A DNA stretch of 44,695 nucleotides from an uncultured Bacteroidota bacterium (GTDB lineage Bacteria > Bacteroidota > Bacteroidia > Bacteroidales > P3). Both the position numbers and the translations under genes were made by a program. The stretch spans positions 1-44,695 of the forward strand of contig CADAWR010000015.1 of the NCBI GenBank assembly GCA_902791695.1, given 5' to 3'. Under the pieces are notes generated by a model. It did not search any database, was not told the DNA's origin, and saw only the letters and a list, made by a program, of their open reading frames with translations. Shown piece by piece: positions 35,185 through 44,367 of the stretch (position 1 is its first letter; the number at the start of each line of letters is the position of its first letter).

Positions 35185-36291
35185 ATGATGAAAAAGACAA
35201 TGCAATTCTTTTGCGCTGTGGTTCTTATGGCAATATTTGCCAGCTGCGGCGGTGGTAAAATGTACAAAGTGGACGGCATGCTTGACGACGCACAGTTCGA
35301 AGGCAAGATGGTGTATCTGGTTTGCGACCGTGAGGCAGTGGACAGCGCTGTGGTCAAAGACGGTGCTTTCACCTTCGAGGGCAAGGCCGACGAGGCTTGG
35401 ATAGGCACGCTATACGCCATGGGCGAGACCACACAGGTGCAGCAGGACCTTATCGTGGAGCCGGGCAACATCATCGTGGACCTCCTGACTGAGCATATCG
35501 GTGGCACCGCCTTGAACGACAGCCTGCAGATGTTCCTCGAGGAGGATGCCGAGGGTGAGTTTGAGGCGGAGATGGAGATGTATATTGAACAATACTATAT
35601 GGCACAGAATGCTGAGGAGCGCAGTGTTGCCGAGCACATGTATGACTCGCTGGAGGCCATTGCGACGACGCGCGTCTACGACCGAGCCATGGCTTTCTAC
35701 AATGACAACCGCGACAATATCCTGGGCGCCTACGCAATGGCTGTGCTCTGTGGCACCGACCGCCTGACCTACAACCAGCTGAATGAGTTACTGAGCGACG
35801 CCGCCGACGTGGTGAAGAACCACAAGCCTGTGAGCGACAAGCTGGCCCAGCTCAAGGCCGTCGAAGAGACATCGGCAGGCAAGCACTACACCGACATAGA
35901 GGGTGTCGACGGCAAGTTGAGCGACATCATCGAGGGCAAGCTGGCCCTGGTCGACTTCTACGCCAGCTGGTGCGGCCCTTGCCGCGCCGAGATACGCGAC
36001 AACCTGGTGCCGCTGTGGGCTAAATACCAGAACAAAGGCCTGGTGGTAGTAGGTCTGAACGTGTGGGAGCGCGGCGACGCCGAGGCCCGCAAGGCGGCTC
36101 ACGAGAATGTCATGGCCGACCTGGGCATCACCTATCCGCAGTTGGTCGACAGCACCCGCACGGCCACCGACACCTATGGTGTGCGCGGCATACCGCAGAT
36201 TATGCTTATCGGCCCCGACGGCACAATACTGGCTCGCGACCTGCGTGGCGCCGCCATCGAAGAGGCTGTCATCAACGCTCTGGGCAAATAA
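35185..36291 (+). CDS. TlpA/ResA-like thioredoxin lipoprotein with N-terminal DUF4369-like domain
   Basis: A 368-residue lipoprotein: the lipobox AIFASCGGG puts the lipidated Cys at C21. Residues ~26-125 resemble the DUF4369 domain found before thioredoxin domains in Bacteroidetes (MYKVDGMLDDAQFEGKMVYL). A helical linker follows. The thioredoxin-like domain has the active site WCGPC (262-266) and the cis-Pro loop VRGIPQIMLIGPDG. Expected role: periplasmic disulfide reduction or isomerisation. The ATG at 35185 is chosen because the signal begins there; an extension to 35089 would put the promoter inside the gene. It heads the long +-strand run to the window end. Confidence 0.87.
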   Translation: MMKKTMQFFCAVVLMAIFASCGGGKMYKVDGMLDDAQFEGKMVYLVCDREAVDSAVVKDGAFTFEGKADEAWIGTLYAMGETTQVQQDLIVEPGNIIVDLLTEHIGGTALNDSLQMFLEEDAEGEFEAEMEMYIEQYYMAQNAEERSVAEHMYDSLEAIATTRVYDRAMAFYNDNRDNILGAYAMAVLCGTDRLTYNQLNELLSDAADVVKNHKPVSDKLAQLKAVEETSAGKHYTDIEGVDGKLSDIIEGKLALVDFYASWCGPCRAEIRDNLVPLWAKYQNKGLVVVGLNVWERGDAEARKAAHENVMADLGITYPQLVDSTRTATDTYGVRGIPQIMLIGPDGTILARDLRGAAIEEAVINALGK

Positions 36292-37418
36292 TGAAGAAGC
36301 TGTTGGGTTTAATGTGGCTGATGGGTTTAATGGGCTTGCTGCCCATTGAACCCGTAGTGCCCATCAACCCCGTAACGGCACAGGACACCAGCCGACTGGA
36401 GCTGTGCGTGGAGACAAGGCAGTTCTTCCAAGACAATGAGTTCTTCGGGCTGCATGCCGTGGGCTACACGCTGCCGGGCTTCTACCTTAGGCCTATGGTT
36501 GCCTGGCATGTGTCGCCGACGGTGACACTCGAAGCCGGTGTGCACTGGTTGCACTTCTGGGGGGCACGCAACTACCCGTCGGGCGAGGCCCTGGGAGTAT
36601 GGCAACGCGAGAGCGACACGGCCACGGCGGCGCACGTGCTACCGTGGGTGAGGGCGGAATGGAAGTGGACGGGCGGACGTGTGACTATGGGATGCCTGAG
36701 GGCACATGAACTGCCGTTGCCACTGTACAATCCGGAGAGGCTCTATGCCGCCGACCCGGAGGCAGGTGTGCAGCTGCAGCTCGACTACAAGCACTTCGAC
36801 ATGGACGTATGGGTCGACTGGCGCGAATATATTTGGCAGCACAGCAGCCGTCAGGAGCGCTTCACGGCGGGCCTGAGCGGTGTGCTGGACTTTGGCGACG
36901 GCGACTGGGGAATAAAAGTGCCGCTGCACGTCATCGGCCAGCATGTGGGTGGGCAGGGGCTCGCCGAGCACACAATGGTGCAGAACCATTTCAACGGCGC
37001 CATAGGCCTGCTGGGAAACCATAAAAAGATGCAGGCAGGCTGCTATGTCATGGGCTACACACAGAAGAACGCACCCGGCATACCGTTCAAGCGCGGTTGG
37101 GGCGTGTACCCTGTGGTCAGTGGCCAGTGGTCAATGGCCAGAACAGCCCTCACCGTGGATGCAGGCTACTGGCAGGGGCACGGCTTCGTACCGCTGCTGG
37201 GGAGCATGCTGTTCAGCAACGTGGCATACGTTGACGGCGTCACATACTTCGGCATGAACCGCATGGCGAATATCGGCGCAAGCTGCCGGTGGGACATGGG
37301 CGGCGGCGAGTTGAGAGTCGAGGGCCGGTGGTACTACTATCTGGAGAAAGAGAATCCGTCACAATACTCAATTGGAGTGTTCATAGACTTGGCACCGAAG
37401 ATTACAATTGCAAAATGA
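36291..37418 (+). CDS. Putative outer-membrane beta-barrel protein
   Basis: I do not recognise this 375-residue protein by family. It starts with a signal peptide (LLGLMWLMGLMGLLPIEPV, cleavage near VTAQ). The rest is rich in aromatic residues and in alternating hydrophobic strands (FYLRPMVAWHVSPTVTLEAGVHWLHFW, HVLPWVRAEWKWTGGRVTMG, ARTALTVDAGYWQGHGFVPL, LRVEGRWYYYLEKENPSQYS). The last stretch, IGVFIDLAPK, resembles a barrel-closing strand. No catalytic motif was seen. Its ATG overlaps the stop of the TlpA-like gene (TAATG), and its stop overlaps ribF by 4 bp. Its signal-peptide DNA carries a strong inverted repeat (36323-36353). Confidence 0.65.
   Translation: MKKLLGLMWLMGLMGLLPIEPVVPINPVTAQDTSRLELCVETRQFFQDNEFFGLHAVGYTLPGFYLRPMVAWHVSPTVTLEAGVHWLHFWGARNYPSGEALGVWQRESDTATAAHVLPWVRAEWKWTGGRVTMGCLRAHELPLPLYNPERLYAADPEAGVQLQLDYKHFDMDVWVDWREYIWQHSSRQERFTAGLSGVLDFGDGDWGIKVPLHVIGQHVGGQGLAEHTMVQNHFNGAIGLLGNHKKMQAGCYVMGYTQKNAPGIPFKRGWGVYPVVSGQWSMARTALTVDAGYWQGHGFVPLLGSMLFSNVAYVDGVTYFGMNRMANIGASCRWDMGGGELRVEGRWYYYLEKENPSQYSIGVFIDLAPKITIAK
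36323..36353 (+). repeat. Inverted repeat within the signal-peptide codons of the beta-barrel gene
   Basis: GGGTTTAATGGGC (36323-36335) and GCCCATTGAACCC (36341-36353) pair over 13 bp, with one T-G wobble, around a 5-base loop. It lies 32 bases after the ATG, so the mRNA could fold near the ribosome entry site. Confidence 0.75.
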
Positions 37419-38341
37419 ACATTGAGATATATAGCAAAGAAGGGCGCGTGGAGCAAATAGGCGAAGAGACAGCCGTAACGGTAGGAGTCTTCGACGGGGT
37501 GCACCGCGGGCACCAGCAGCTTCTGAAACAACTGGCATCAGTCAGCAGAGAGCAGTCTGCGGCCAGTTTGGCAGTAACGTTGACGGCGCATCCGTCATTT
37601 GTGCTTGGTAACAGAGAGAGCGAATACTGGCTCGACGACCCCGACGAGCACCTACAGCTGATGTTCGACGCAGGGATAAAATACGTGGCAATGCTGCCGT
37701 TCACCAAAGAGGTGGCACATATGACGGCCTGCGAGATGGTGAGGTGGATGTATGAGGAACTGGGGATGCGCACGCTGCTGGTAGGATACGACAGCCGTTT
37801 TGGCAGCAAAGAGAACGATGACTTCAGGGACCTGCCGATGTTTTCCATTGAACTGGGCTTCACGCTTCTGAGAGGACATCCATTTAACGTGGATAGTGAG
37901 CCAATAAGTTCGAGCCGCATAAGGCAGACGCTGATTGACGGGCGCGTGGAGGATACAGCAGCTCTTCTGGGGCGTAACTATAGCCTCAGCGGTGAGGTGA
38001 TGCACGGTCGCGGAGTGGGTCACACAATGGGATTTCCCACAGCCAACATAGACATAGCGCATACACGGAAGATGTTGCCCAAAGAGGGCGTATACGCTGT
38101 GATAATGGGCGGTGGCAAGTGCGAAGGGAAAAGAGGTATCGCCAACCTTGGTGCTGCGCCCACCTTTGGGGTGGACAGCACAATGCTGGAGGTACACATG
38201 ATTGACTATAATGGTGATATATACGGGGAAACGGTGACAGTGGAATTCCTGCACCGCATAAGAGACATACAGCGCTTCGACAGTGCCAGCGAATTGCAAA
38301 AGCAATTGAAAGAAGACATTGAGGAGGCACATAGATGGTAA
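37415..38341 (+). CDS. ribF: Bifunctional riboflavin kinase/FAD synthetase
   Basis: Makes FMN and FAD from riboflavin. The 308-residue chain has the N-terminal nucleotidyltransferase motif GVFDGVHRGH (24-33) with its HxGH-type site, the ISSSRIRQTL region, and the C-terminal kinase domain (GEVMHGRGVGHTMGFPTANI, then GIANLGAAPTF, then VEFLHRIRD). The true start is the ATG at 37415, overlapping the barrel gene's stop (ATGA). The sequence upstream is unrelated. The nitrilase gene starts inside its last codons (7-bp overlap). Confidence 0.95.
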   Translation: MNIEIYSKEGRVEQIGEETAVTVGVFDGVHRGHQQLLKQLASVSREQSAASLAVTLTAHPSFVLGNRESEYWLDDPDEHLQLMFDAGIKYVAMLPFTKEVAHMTACEMVRWMYEELGMRTLLVGYDSRFGSKENDDFRDLPMFSIELGFTLLRGHPFNVDSEPISSSRIRQTLIDGRVEDTAALLGRNYSLSGEVMHGRGVGHTMGFPTANIDIAHTRKMLPKEGVYAVIMGGGKCEGKRGIANLGAAPTFGVDSTMLEVHMIDYNGDIYGETVTVEFLHRIRDIQRFDSASELQKQLKEDIEEAHRW

Positions 38342-39081
38342 TAACGCTGTATCAACAAGACATACGATGGCACGAGCCTGAAGAAAACAGGCGCCGTGTC
38401 GAAGCCGCACTGGCTGCGGCTCAGGAAAGCGACATATTCGTGGTGCCGGAGACATTCACCACAGGCTTTGGCGAAGGAATGGCCGACCTGGCCGAGGAAC
38501 CCGACGGGCCGACGCTGCAGTGGGCACGCCGCATGGCGGCACAGTACAACAGGCTGATAGTCGGCACATGGATTGTACGCGAAGACGACAGATGCTACAA
38601 CCGCATGCACTGGGTGAGGCCCGACGACAGCTACGGCACGTACGACAAAGGGCATACATTCCGCGTCAGCGGGGAATACGACGTGATAGCACGAGGCAGG
38701 AAACGCGAGGTGTTCGAGTGGCGCGGATGGCGCATAAAGCCTGCCGTGTGCTACGACTTGCGCTTCCCCAAATGGCTGCGCAACGACAATATGGATTACG
38801 ACCTGCTGCTGGTATGCGCCAACTGGCCCGGCAGTCGCCACGAGGCATGGACCACGCTACTTAAGGCGCGGGCCATAGAGAATCTATGCTACACCGTGGG
38901 GTGCAACCGATGCGGCTTGGACGGTGTCGGTGGCAGCTACAGCGGCAACAGTGCTGCAATAGACTACAGAGGACTACCATTGGCAGAATGCACCGGCGAG
39001 GAAACGCTAACCGTCACACTCGACAAAGAGCGGCTAAAGACCTTCCGCCAGCATTGGCCTCTCTATCTTGACTTTGACTAA
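38335..39081 (+). CDS. Nitrilase-superfamily amidohydrolase, omega-amidase (YafV)-like
   Basis: A 248-residue cytosolic C-N hydrolase. The catalytic triad is clear: E39 (VVPETF), K105 (YDKGHTF) and C139 (AVCYDLRFPKWLRN). The short length and VSGEYDVIA, then CANWPGSRHEAW, point to the YafV/omega-amidase branch, which hydrolyses 2-oxoglutaramate and 2-oxosuccinamate in metabolite repair. Other nitrilases cannot be fully excluded. It overlaps ribF by 7 bp and its stop is directly followed by the mutS2 ATG. Confidence 0.88.
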   Translation: MVITLYQQDIRWHEPEENRRRVEAALAAAQESDIFVVPETFTTGFGEGMADLAEEPDGPTLQWARRMAAQYNRLIVGTWIVREDDRCYNRMHWVRPDDSYGTYDKGHTFRVSGEYDVIARGRKREVFEWRGWRIKPAVCYDLRFPKWLRNDNMDYDLLLVCANWPGSRHEAWTTLLKARAIENLCYTVGCNRCGLDGVGGSYSGNSAAIDYRGLPLAECTGEETLTVTLDKERLKTFRQHWPLYLDFD

Positions 39082-41511
39082 ATGGACAATATAGAACAGA
39101 AACTGGGCTTCGACCGCATAAGGCAGATGGTGGTGGAGCAGTGCACTAACGCCCTCGCCACTCGCATGGCCGAAGAGATGCAATTCTCATCCGACTTCGA
39201 AAAGGTGCAGTACGAGTTGCAGCTCACCGAAGAGATGCGCCAGATTGTGCTCATGGAGAGCGAGTTTCCGCAGCAGGACTTCATAGATCTGACGCCGATA
39301 CTGACGCACTTGCGCGTAGGTAACACAGTGATACCTCTCGAGAACCTATTTGACCTTAAGCTCTCGCTGCGCACCATACGAGAATGCTATTATTTCCTAA
39401 CTGCGGAGGAGCATATGCAGTACGAGGCGCTGCGCAACATGGCCATAGAGGTTGAGCTGGGTTACGGCGGCAAAAGTTCGCAGCTGAATGTGATAAACTC
39501 GCTCTTGGGAAAACTCATCGACGACCACGGGGAACTATACGACAACGCCTCCCCTGCCCTAGCCGAGATACGACGCACCAAGGCCCGCAAAGCCGCCGAA
39601 GTGGACGCACAGGTGAGTAGCACACTGGCGCGTGCCAAACGCGAAGGATGGGCACCCGAAGGAGCCGAAGTAACAATACGCGACGGCAGGCCTGTGATAC
39701 CGTTGCTGACCACGCACCGCCGAAAGATAAAAGGACTGATACAAGACGAGAGTGCCACAAGACTGACGGCCTTCGTGGAGCCTGCCGAGGTGGTGGAACT
39801 GGGCAACGACCTGCGCGAACTTGACTTCGATGAGCGTCATGAGATACAGCGCATACTGCTGGTATTCAGTGACAAGATGCGTCCTTTGTTGCCGCAGCTT
39901 GACGAGGCATACCGCTTTCTGGCAAGAATAGACTTCCTGCGGGCGAAGGCACATGTGGCTGTGGGGCTCAACGCCAGCGTCCCGGTTCTGCACAAAGAGC
40001 CGCACATCGAATGGATGGATGCACGGCACCCGATACTATACCTGCAGAAAAAAGACGGGGTGGTGCCGTTTAACCTCAACATGTCCAACAGCTCTCGCAT
40101 TCTCATAATCTCAGGACCGAATGCCGGTGGCAAGTCGGTATGCCTGAAAGCTGTGGGCCTGATACAATACATGCTGCAGTGCGGTATGCCTGTGCCGCTT
40201 AGGCCTACATCCGAATGCGGCATCTTCGGCAGCATCTTCATAGACATAGGCGACCAGCAAAGCATCGACAACGACCTTAGTACATACACGTCGCACCTTC
40301 AGAACATGAAGGCGCTCATTGGTTCAGCCAACGAGAAGACACTCTTCCTACTCGACGAGCTTGGCGGCGGTACCGAACCGAGAAGCGGCTGCGCAATAGC
40401 AGAAGCGGTGCTGGAAGAGTTGTACAGCAAGGGTGCTTTCGGTGTGGTAACGACCCACTTCGCCGACCTCAAGTTGCTGGCCGATCGTCTCCCAGGTATC
40501 GTCAACGGGGCTATGCTCTTCGACACTGACGCCATGCGGCCGCTATACCGGCTGGCCGTAGGACATCCCGGCTCAAGCTTCGCCTTCGAAATTGCCGAAA
40601 GCATCGGTTTCCCGAAGGAGATACTCGATAAGGCAGGTGAGTTGGTGGGGCGCGAACAGCTGAACTTCGAGCACCAGCTGCAGCAGTTGGAGCTCGACAA
40701 GCAGGAAATTGCACGGCAGAAAGAGGAGCTGCGCGTGGCTGACGACTTCCTCAATGAGGTGACACAGAAGTATCAACGGCTGAACGACAACCTGCAAGCA
40801 CGCCGCCACGAGATTATCAGCGGCGCCCGACGCGAAGCGCAGCAGATACTCACCGACGCCAACCGTACCGTGGAGCGCACCATAAGCGACATCAAGAGTG
40901 CCAAAGCAGAGAAAGAGGCCACACAAGCCGCCCGTGCCAAACTGATCGAAGCCACAGAGCAGGTGGAGAAAGAGATAAAGAAAGCCGAAGAGAAGCGTAA
41001 CAAAAAAACAGAGCTGGTAGATAAAACAGGCATATCTGAACTGCTACCAGTAAATGTGGGAAGCATCGTGCGCATCGACGGCGAAGAGACCTATGGGCAA
41101 GTGGTGGAGATAAAAGGCAAGAAGGCCGTGGTGGAGAGCAACAGCGTACGCATGACCATACCGCTAAGCCGACTAACAGGTACCGCCAAGCAAAAAATAC
41201 CCACCGAAAGAAAGCCCGTCAGTGTAAGCCGCTCGATATACGACGAGATGAACGACAAACGCAAAAGCTTCAACCCCACTCTCGACCTCCGCGGCCATCG
41301 CGCTGAGGAAGCGATAGATTTGCTGCACCGCTTCCTTGACGACGCATTGCTGCTCAGCGAGAAAGAGGTGCGCATCCTGCACGGGAAAGGCTACGGCATT
41401 CTGATGCAGATAATCCAGCAAGAACTGAAGTCCATGCGCGAAGTTCGCACCTTCCACCCAGAGAAGGTGGAGCTCGGCGGTGTGGGCGTGACAATAGTAG
41501 AACTGAGATGA
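39082..41511 (+). CDS. mutS2: MutS2 family ATPase with Smr endonuclease domain
   Basis: An 809-residue MutS2 homologue without mismatch-binding domain I. Walker A is GPNAGGKS (345-352). Walker B/signature is LFLLDELGGGTEPRSGCAIAEAVLEEL. A long coiled coil (about 520-660, many Glu, Lys and Arg) follows. The Smr domain is at ~730-809, with LDLRGHRAEEAID and HGKGYGILMQIIQQEL. Known roles of the family include suppressing recombination and splitting collided ribosomes. Its stop overlaps the hydF start by 4 bp. Confidence 0.96.
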   Translation: MDNIEQKLGFDRIRQMVVEQCTNALATRMAEEMQFSSDFEKVQYELQLTEEMRQIVLMESEFPQQDFIDLTPILTHLRVGNTVIPLENLFDLKLSLRTIRECYYFLTAEEHMQYEALRNMAIEVELGYGGKSSQLNVINSLLGKLIDDHGELYDNASPALAEIRRTKARKAAEVDAQVSSTLARAKREGWAPEGAEVTIRDGRPVIPLLTTHRRKIKGLIQDESATRLTAFVEPAEVVELGNDLRELDFDERHEIQRILLVFSDKMRPLLPQLDEAYRFLARIDFLRAKAHVAVGLNASVPVLHKEPHIEWMDARHPILYLQKKDGVVPFNLNMSNSSRILIISGPNAGGKSVCLKAVGLIQYMLQCGMPVPLRPTSECGIFGSIFIDIGDQQSIDNDLSTYTSHLQNMKALIGSANEKTLFLLDELGGGTEPRSGCAIAEAVLEELYSKGAFGVVTTHFADLKLLADRLPGIVNGAMLFDTDAMRPLYRLAVGHPGSSFAFEIAESIGFPKEILDKAGELVGREQLNFEHQLQQLELDKQEIARQKEELRVADDFLNEVTQKYQRLNDNLQARRHEIISGARREAQQILTDANRTVERTISDIKSAKAEKEATQAARAKLIEATEQVEKEIKKAEEKRNKKTELVDKTGISELLPVNVGSIVRIDGEETYGQVVEIKGKKAVVESNSVRMTIPLSRLTGTAKQKIPTERKPVSVSRSIYDEMNDKRKSFNPTLDLRGHRAEEAIDLLHRFLDDALLLSEKEVRILHGKGYGILMQIIQQELKSMREVRTFHPEKVELGGVGVTIVELR

Positions 41512-42626
41512 AAGGAAATGAACTGAAGCCCAGAATAGGCTTCTTTGGCCGCAGGAATGTTGGCAAGAGCACGATGATAAATTGGCTCACAGGCCAGCAG
41601 ATAGCTATCGTCAGCGATACCGCCGGAACGACCACCGACCCTGTGCGCAAGAGCATGGAGATTGGCGGCATCGGACCCGTGGTGCTCATCGACACCGCCG
41701 GCATTGACGACGAGGGCGAGCTGGGCCTGCAACGCGTGGAGAAAAGCATGGCAGCGCTGACCGAAGTAGATCTCGCACTACTACTATATACCGAAGGCTG
41801 CTACGGAGAGCCAGAGGAACGCGTGGAGCGCTGGTGCATGGATCATGGCACACCGATAATAAAGATTCTTACCAAGACGTCGCCCATTGATAAAGAACAA
41901 CTGATTGAACAGATAAAGAAGGCGCTGCCCGAAAGTGCATACCGTGGACGCTCGCTGCTGGGCGATGTTGTCTCACAGGGCGATACTGTAGTGTTGGTTA
42001 CGCCTATCGATTCGTCGGCTCCCGAAGGTCGCATGATACTGCCGCAGGTACAGGTACTGCGTGACCTTATGGATATTCATGCCCAGGCTTTCTTCTGCCA
42101 GCCGGAAGAACTACCGTCAACTCTGGCGGCGCTGAAAGAACCACCCTCTCTGGTAGTTACAGACAGCCAAGCATTCAAACAGGTAGCAGCTATAGTCCCC
42201 GAGGATGTGTGTCTGACAAGCTTCAGCGTGGTACTGGCACGCCAGAAAGGTCTCTTCAAAGAGTATCTTGATGGTACCCGCAAGATTGGCGATCTAAAAG
42301 ACGGCGACCGCGTGCTGCTGCTGGAGAGCTGCACGCACAACGTCACCTGCGAGGACATCGGGCGCGTAAAACTGCCGGCCGCATTGAAGAAAGCCACAGG
42401 CATAGAGTTGCTCTGCGAGGTTATCGGCGGGCAGTCGCCCCTACCATCCGATTTGTCGCAGTATGCGTTGGTCATTCAATGCGGCGGCTGCGTAATCACA
42501 GCCCAGCAAGTCAAGGCACGCCTGCTACCAGCCATCGAGGCTGGCGTACCTGTAAGCAACTACGGCCTTGCATTAGCTTGGTGCAATGGTATATTTGAAC
42601 GTGCAACAAAGATATTCCAACAATGA
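41508..42626 (+). CDS. hydF: [FeFe] hydrogenase maturation GTPase HydF
   Basis: The GTPase scaffold on which the di-iron subcluster of the [FeFe] hydrogenase is assembled with HydE and HydG. The 372-residue chain has an N-terminal G domain (GRRNVGKS at 14-21, DTAGTTTDPV, DTAGIDDEGEL) and the C-terminal cluster ligands C275-T-H277 and C325-G-G-C328, separated by the spacing typical of HydF. hydE, hydG and the hydrogenase are not in the window. It overlaps mutS2 and folA by 4 bp each. Its presence suggests hydrogen metabolism. Confidence 0.94.
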   Translation: MKGNELKPRIGFFGRRNVGKSTMINWLTGQQIAIVSDTAGTTTDPVRKSMEIGGIGPVVLIDTAGIDDEGELGLQRVEKSMAALTEVDLALLLYTEGCYGEPEERVERWCMDHGTPIIKILTKTSPIDKEQLIEQIKKALPESAYRGRSLLGDVVSQGDTVVLVTPIDSSAPEGRMILPQVQVLRDLMDIHAQAFFCQPEELPSTLAALKEPPSLVVTDSQAFKQVAAIVPEDVCLTSFSVVLARQKGLFKEYLDGTRKIGDLKDGDRVLLLESCTHNVTCEDIGRVKLPAALKKATGIELLCEVIGGQSPLPSDLSQYALVIQCGGCVITAQQVKARLLPAIEAGVPVSNYGLALAWCNGIFERATKIFQQ

Positions 42627-43153
42627 TAGACTTAAACAAGAAACCAAAACTAAGCATCATCGTGGCACAGGCCGAGAACCGCGCCATTGGACTGAACGGC
42701 GATATGCCGTGGCATCTCAGCGGCGACCTCAAACGTTTCAAGGCACTGACAATGGGACACCCCGTGGTGATGGGGCGCCGCACATGGGAAAGCCTGCCGA
42801 AGCGCCCACTAGTAGGGCGCCGCAACATCGTCTTCTCGCAAAGCGAGGATTTCACCCCCGAAGGGGCTGAAGTGGTGCATAGCGTCAACGGACTGTTCGA
42901 CCTGCTGCGAGACTGCGACGACGAGGTGTTCATCATAGGTGGCGGCCGCATCTACAATATGCTCATGCCGTGGGCAAACCGCCTTTACATCACCTGGGTT
43001 CACAAGGAATTCCCCGAGGCAGATACCTTCTTCCCCGTCATCGATCTCTCGGAGTTTACCAAGGTCAACGAGACCGAGCGTATGGTGGACGAGAAGTGTG
43101 GCCTGGAATTCAGCTACGCAGAATACGATAGAAAGTTTAGGATATGCAAGTAA
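42623..43153 (+). CDS. folA: Dihydrofolate reductase
   Basis: Reduces dihydrofolate to tetrahydrofolate with NADPH. The 176-residue chain has IIVAQAENRAIGLNGDMPWH, then LSGDLKRFK with the catalytic acid at D35, then MGRRTWESLP and EVFIIGGGRIYNML. A short N-terminal extension (MIDLNKKPK) is within the family range. The ATG overlaps the hydF stop by 4 bp; its end overlaps cinA by 10 bp. Confidence 0.96.
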   Translation: MIDLNKKPKLSIIVAQAENRAIGLNGDMPWHLSGDLKRFKALTMGHPVVMGRRTWESLPKRPLVGRRNIVFSQSEDFTPEGAEVVHSVNGLFDLLRDCDDEVFIIGGGRIYNMLMPWANRLYITWVHKEFPEADTFFPVIDLSEFTKVNETERMVDEKCGLEFSYAEYDRKFRICK

Positions 43154-44367
43154 CAATCATTAACATAGGCGACGAGCTGCTGATTGGTCAGGTCGTCAAC
43201 ACGAACGCATCAACTATGAGTCGTTTGCTCACCGCAGCGGGCATGGATGTGCTAAAGACCATGGTGGTTGGTGACGAACGGCAAGCAATATGGAATGCTG
43301 TAGACGAGGCCATGCGCGAGAGCGACGCGGTGCTTGTCACAGGCGGCCTCGGTCCTACCAAGGACGACATAACCAAGAAGCTGCTCTGCGAGTATTTCGG
43401 CAGTGAGCTGGTTGAGAGCCCGATGGCACTCGACAACGTGAAACGCATCTTCGAAAGCCGTGGTTACGAACTCACACCCGTCAACCGTGCACAAGCATTG
43501 GTGCCTAAGTGCTGCGAGGTACTCAACAACGACCTCGGCACCGCGCCGTGCATGTGGTTCCCTGGTAAGACCGTTTTGGTGTCGCTACCAGGAGTGCCGT
43601 TCGAAATGGAGTGGTTGATGCGCAACCGCGTCATTCCAAAGCTGCAGGAGACTTTTCATACAGACATCATCGTCACCAAGAACATTCTTGTTCAGGGCAT
43701 AGGCGAGTCGTTCCTGAGCGACCTTATCGAGCCGTGGGAGCTTTCGCTGCCCGAACATATCAAACTGGCATACCTGCCTGTGGCCGGCCTAACCAAGCTG
43801 CGGCTGACCGTACATGGCAACTATGATCCGGCAATACTGAAGGGTTTGTATGACCTTGCTGGCAAATACATAGTCGGCGAAGACTGCGAAACACTTGACG
43901 AGCTGGTGCACACGACTCTTATCAAGCGCGGTCTGACGCTGGCCACCGCAGAGAGTTGTACCGGCGGCAACATAGCACGCCTGCTCACCGCACAAGCCGG
44001 CGCTTCGGCCTACTTCAAGGGCGGCATCGTCGCCTACAGCAACGAGGTGAAGGAGAGCGTACTCGGCGTGAAGCATAGCACGCTGGCGGCCCACGGTGCC
44101 GTGAGCGAGGCGACCGTCCGCGAAATGGCGGAGGGCGTGCGCCAAAGGCTGGGCACCGACCTGGCCATCGCCACCACCGGCATCGCCGGCCCCGACGGCG
44201 GCACCAAGGAGAAGCCCGTGGGCACCGTGTGGATTGCCGTCGCCAACGCCAACGGCACCGAAGCCAAGCTGCTGCAGTTTGGCGCCAATCGCCGCCAGCA
44301 GAACATCGACCGTAGCACCAACCAAGCCTTTGCAATGTTAATTAGAATGATATGCCAAAAGCACTAA
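43144..44367 (+). CDS. cinA: CinA-like protein (NMN deamidase / ADP-ribose pyrophosphatase type)
   Basis: A 407-residue two-domain protein. The N-terminal MoCF-like part (IINIGDELLIGQVVNTNAST, VTGGLGPTKDDITKK) is linked to ADP-ribose pyrophosphatase activity. The C-terminal PncC-like part (TAESCTGGNIARLLTAQAGAS, IATTGIAGPDGG) is a nicotinamide mononucleotide deamidase. Expected role: pyridine nucleotide recycling. It overlaps folA by 10 bp and the DUF486 gene by 16 bp. Confidence 0.94.
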   Translation: MQVTIINIGDELLIGQVVNTNASTMSRLLTAAGMDVLKTMVVGDERQAIWNAVDEAMRESDAVLVTGGLGPTKDDITKKLLCEYFGSELVESPMALDNVKRIFESRGYELTPVNRAQALVPKCCEVLNNDLGTAPCMWFPGKTVLVSLPGVPFEMEWLMRNRVIPKLQETFHTDIIVTKNILVQGIGESFLSDLIEPWELSLPEHIKLAYLPVAGLTKLRLTVHGNYDPAILKGLYDLAGKYIVGEDCETLDELVHTTLIKRGLTLATAESCTGGNIARLLTAQAGASAYFKGGIVAYSNEVKESVLGVKHSTLAAHGAVSEATVREMAEGVRQRLGTDLAIATTGIAGPDGGTKEKPVGTVWIAVANANGTEAKLLQFGANRRQQNIDRSTNQAFAMLIRMICQKH

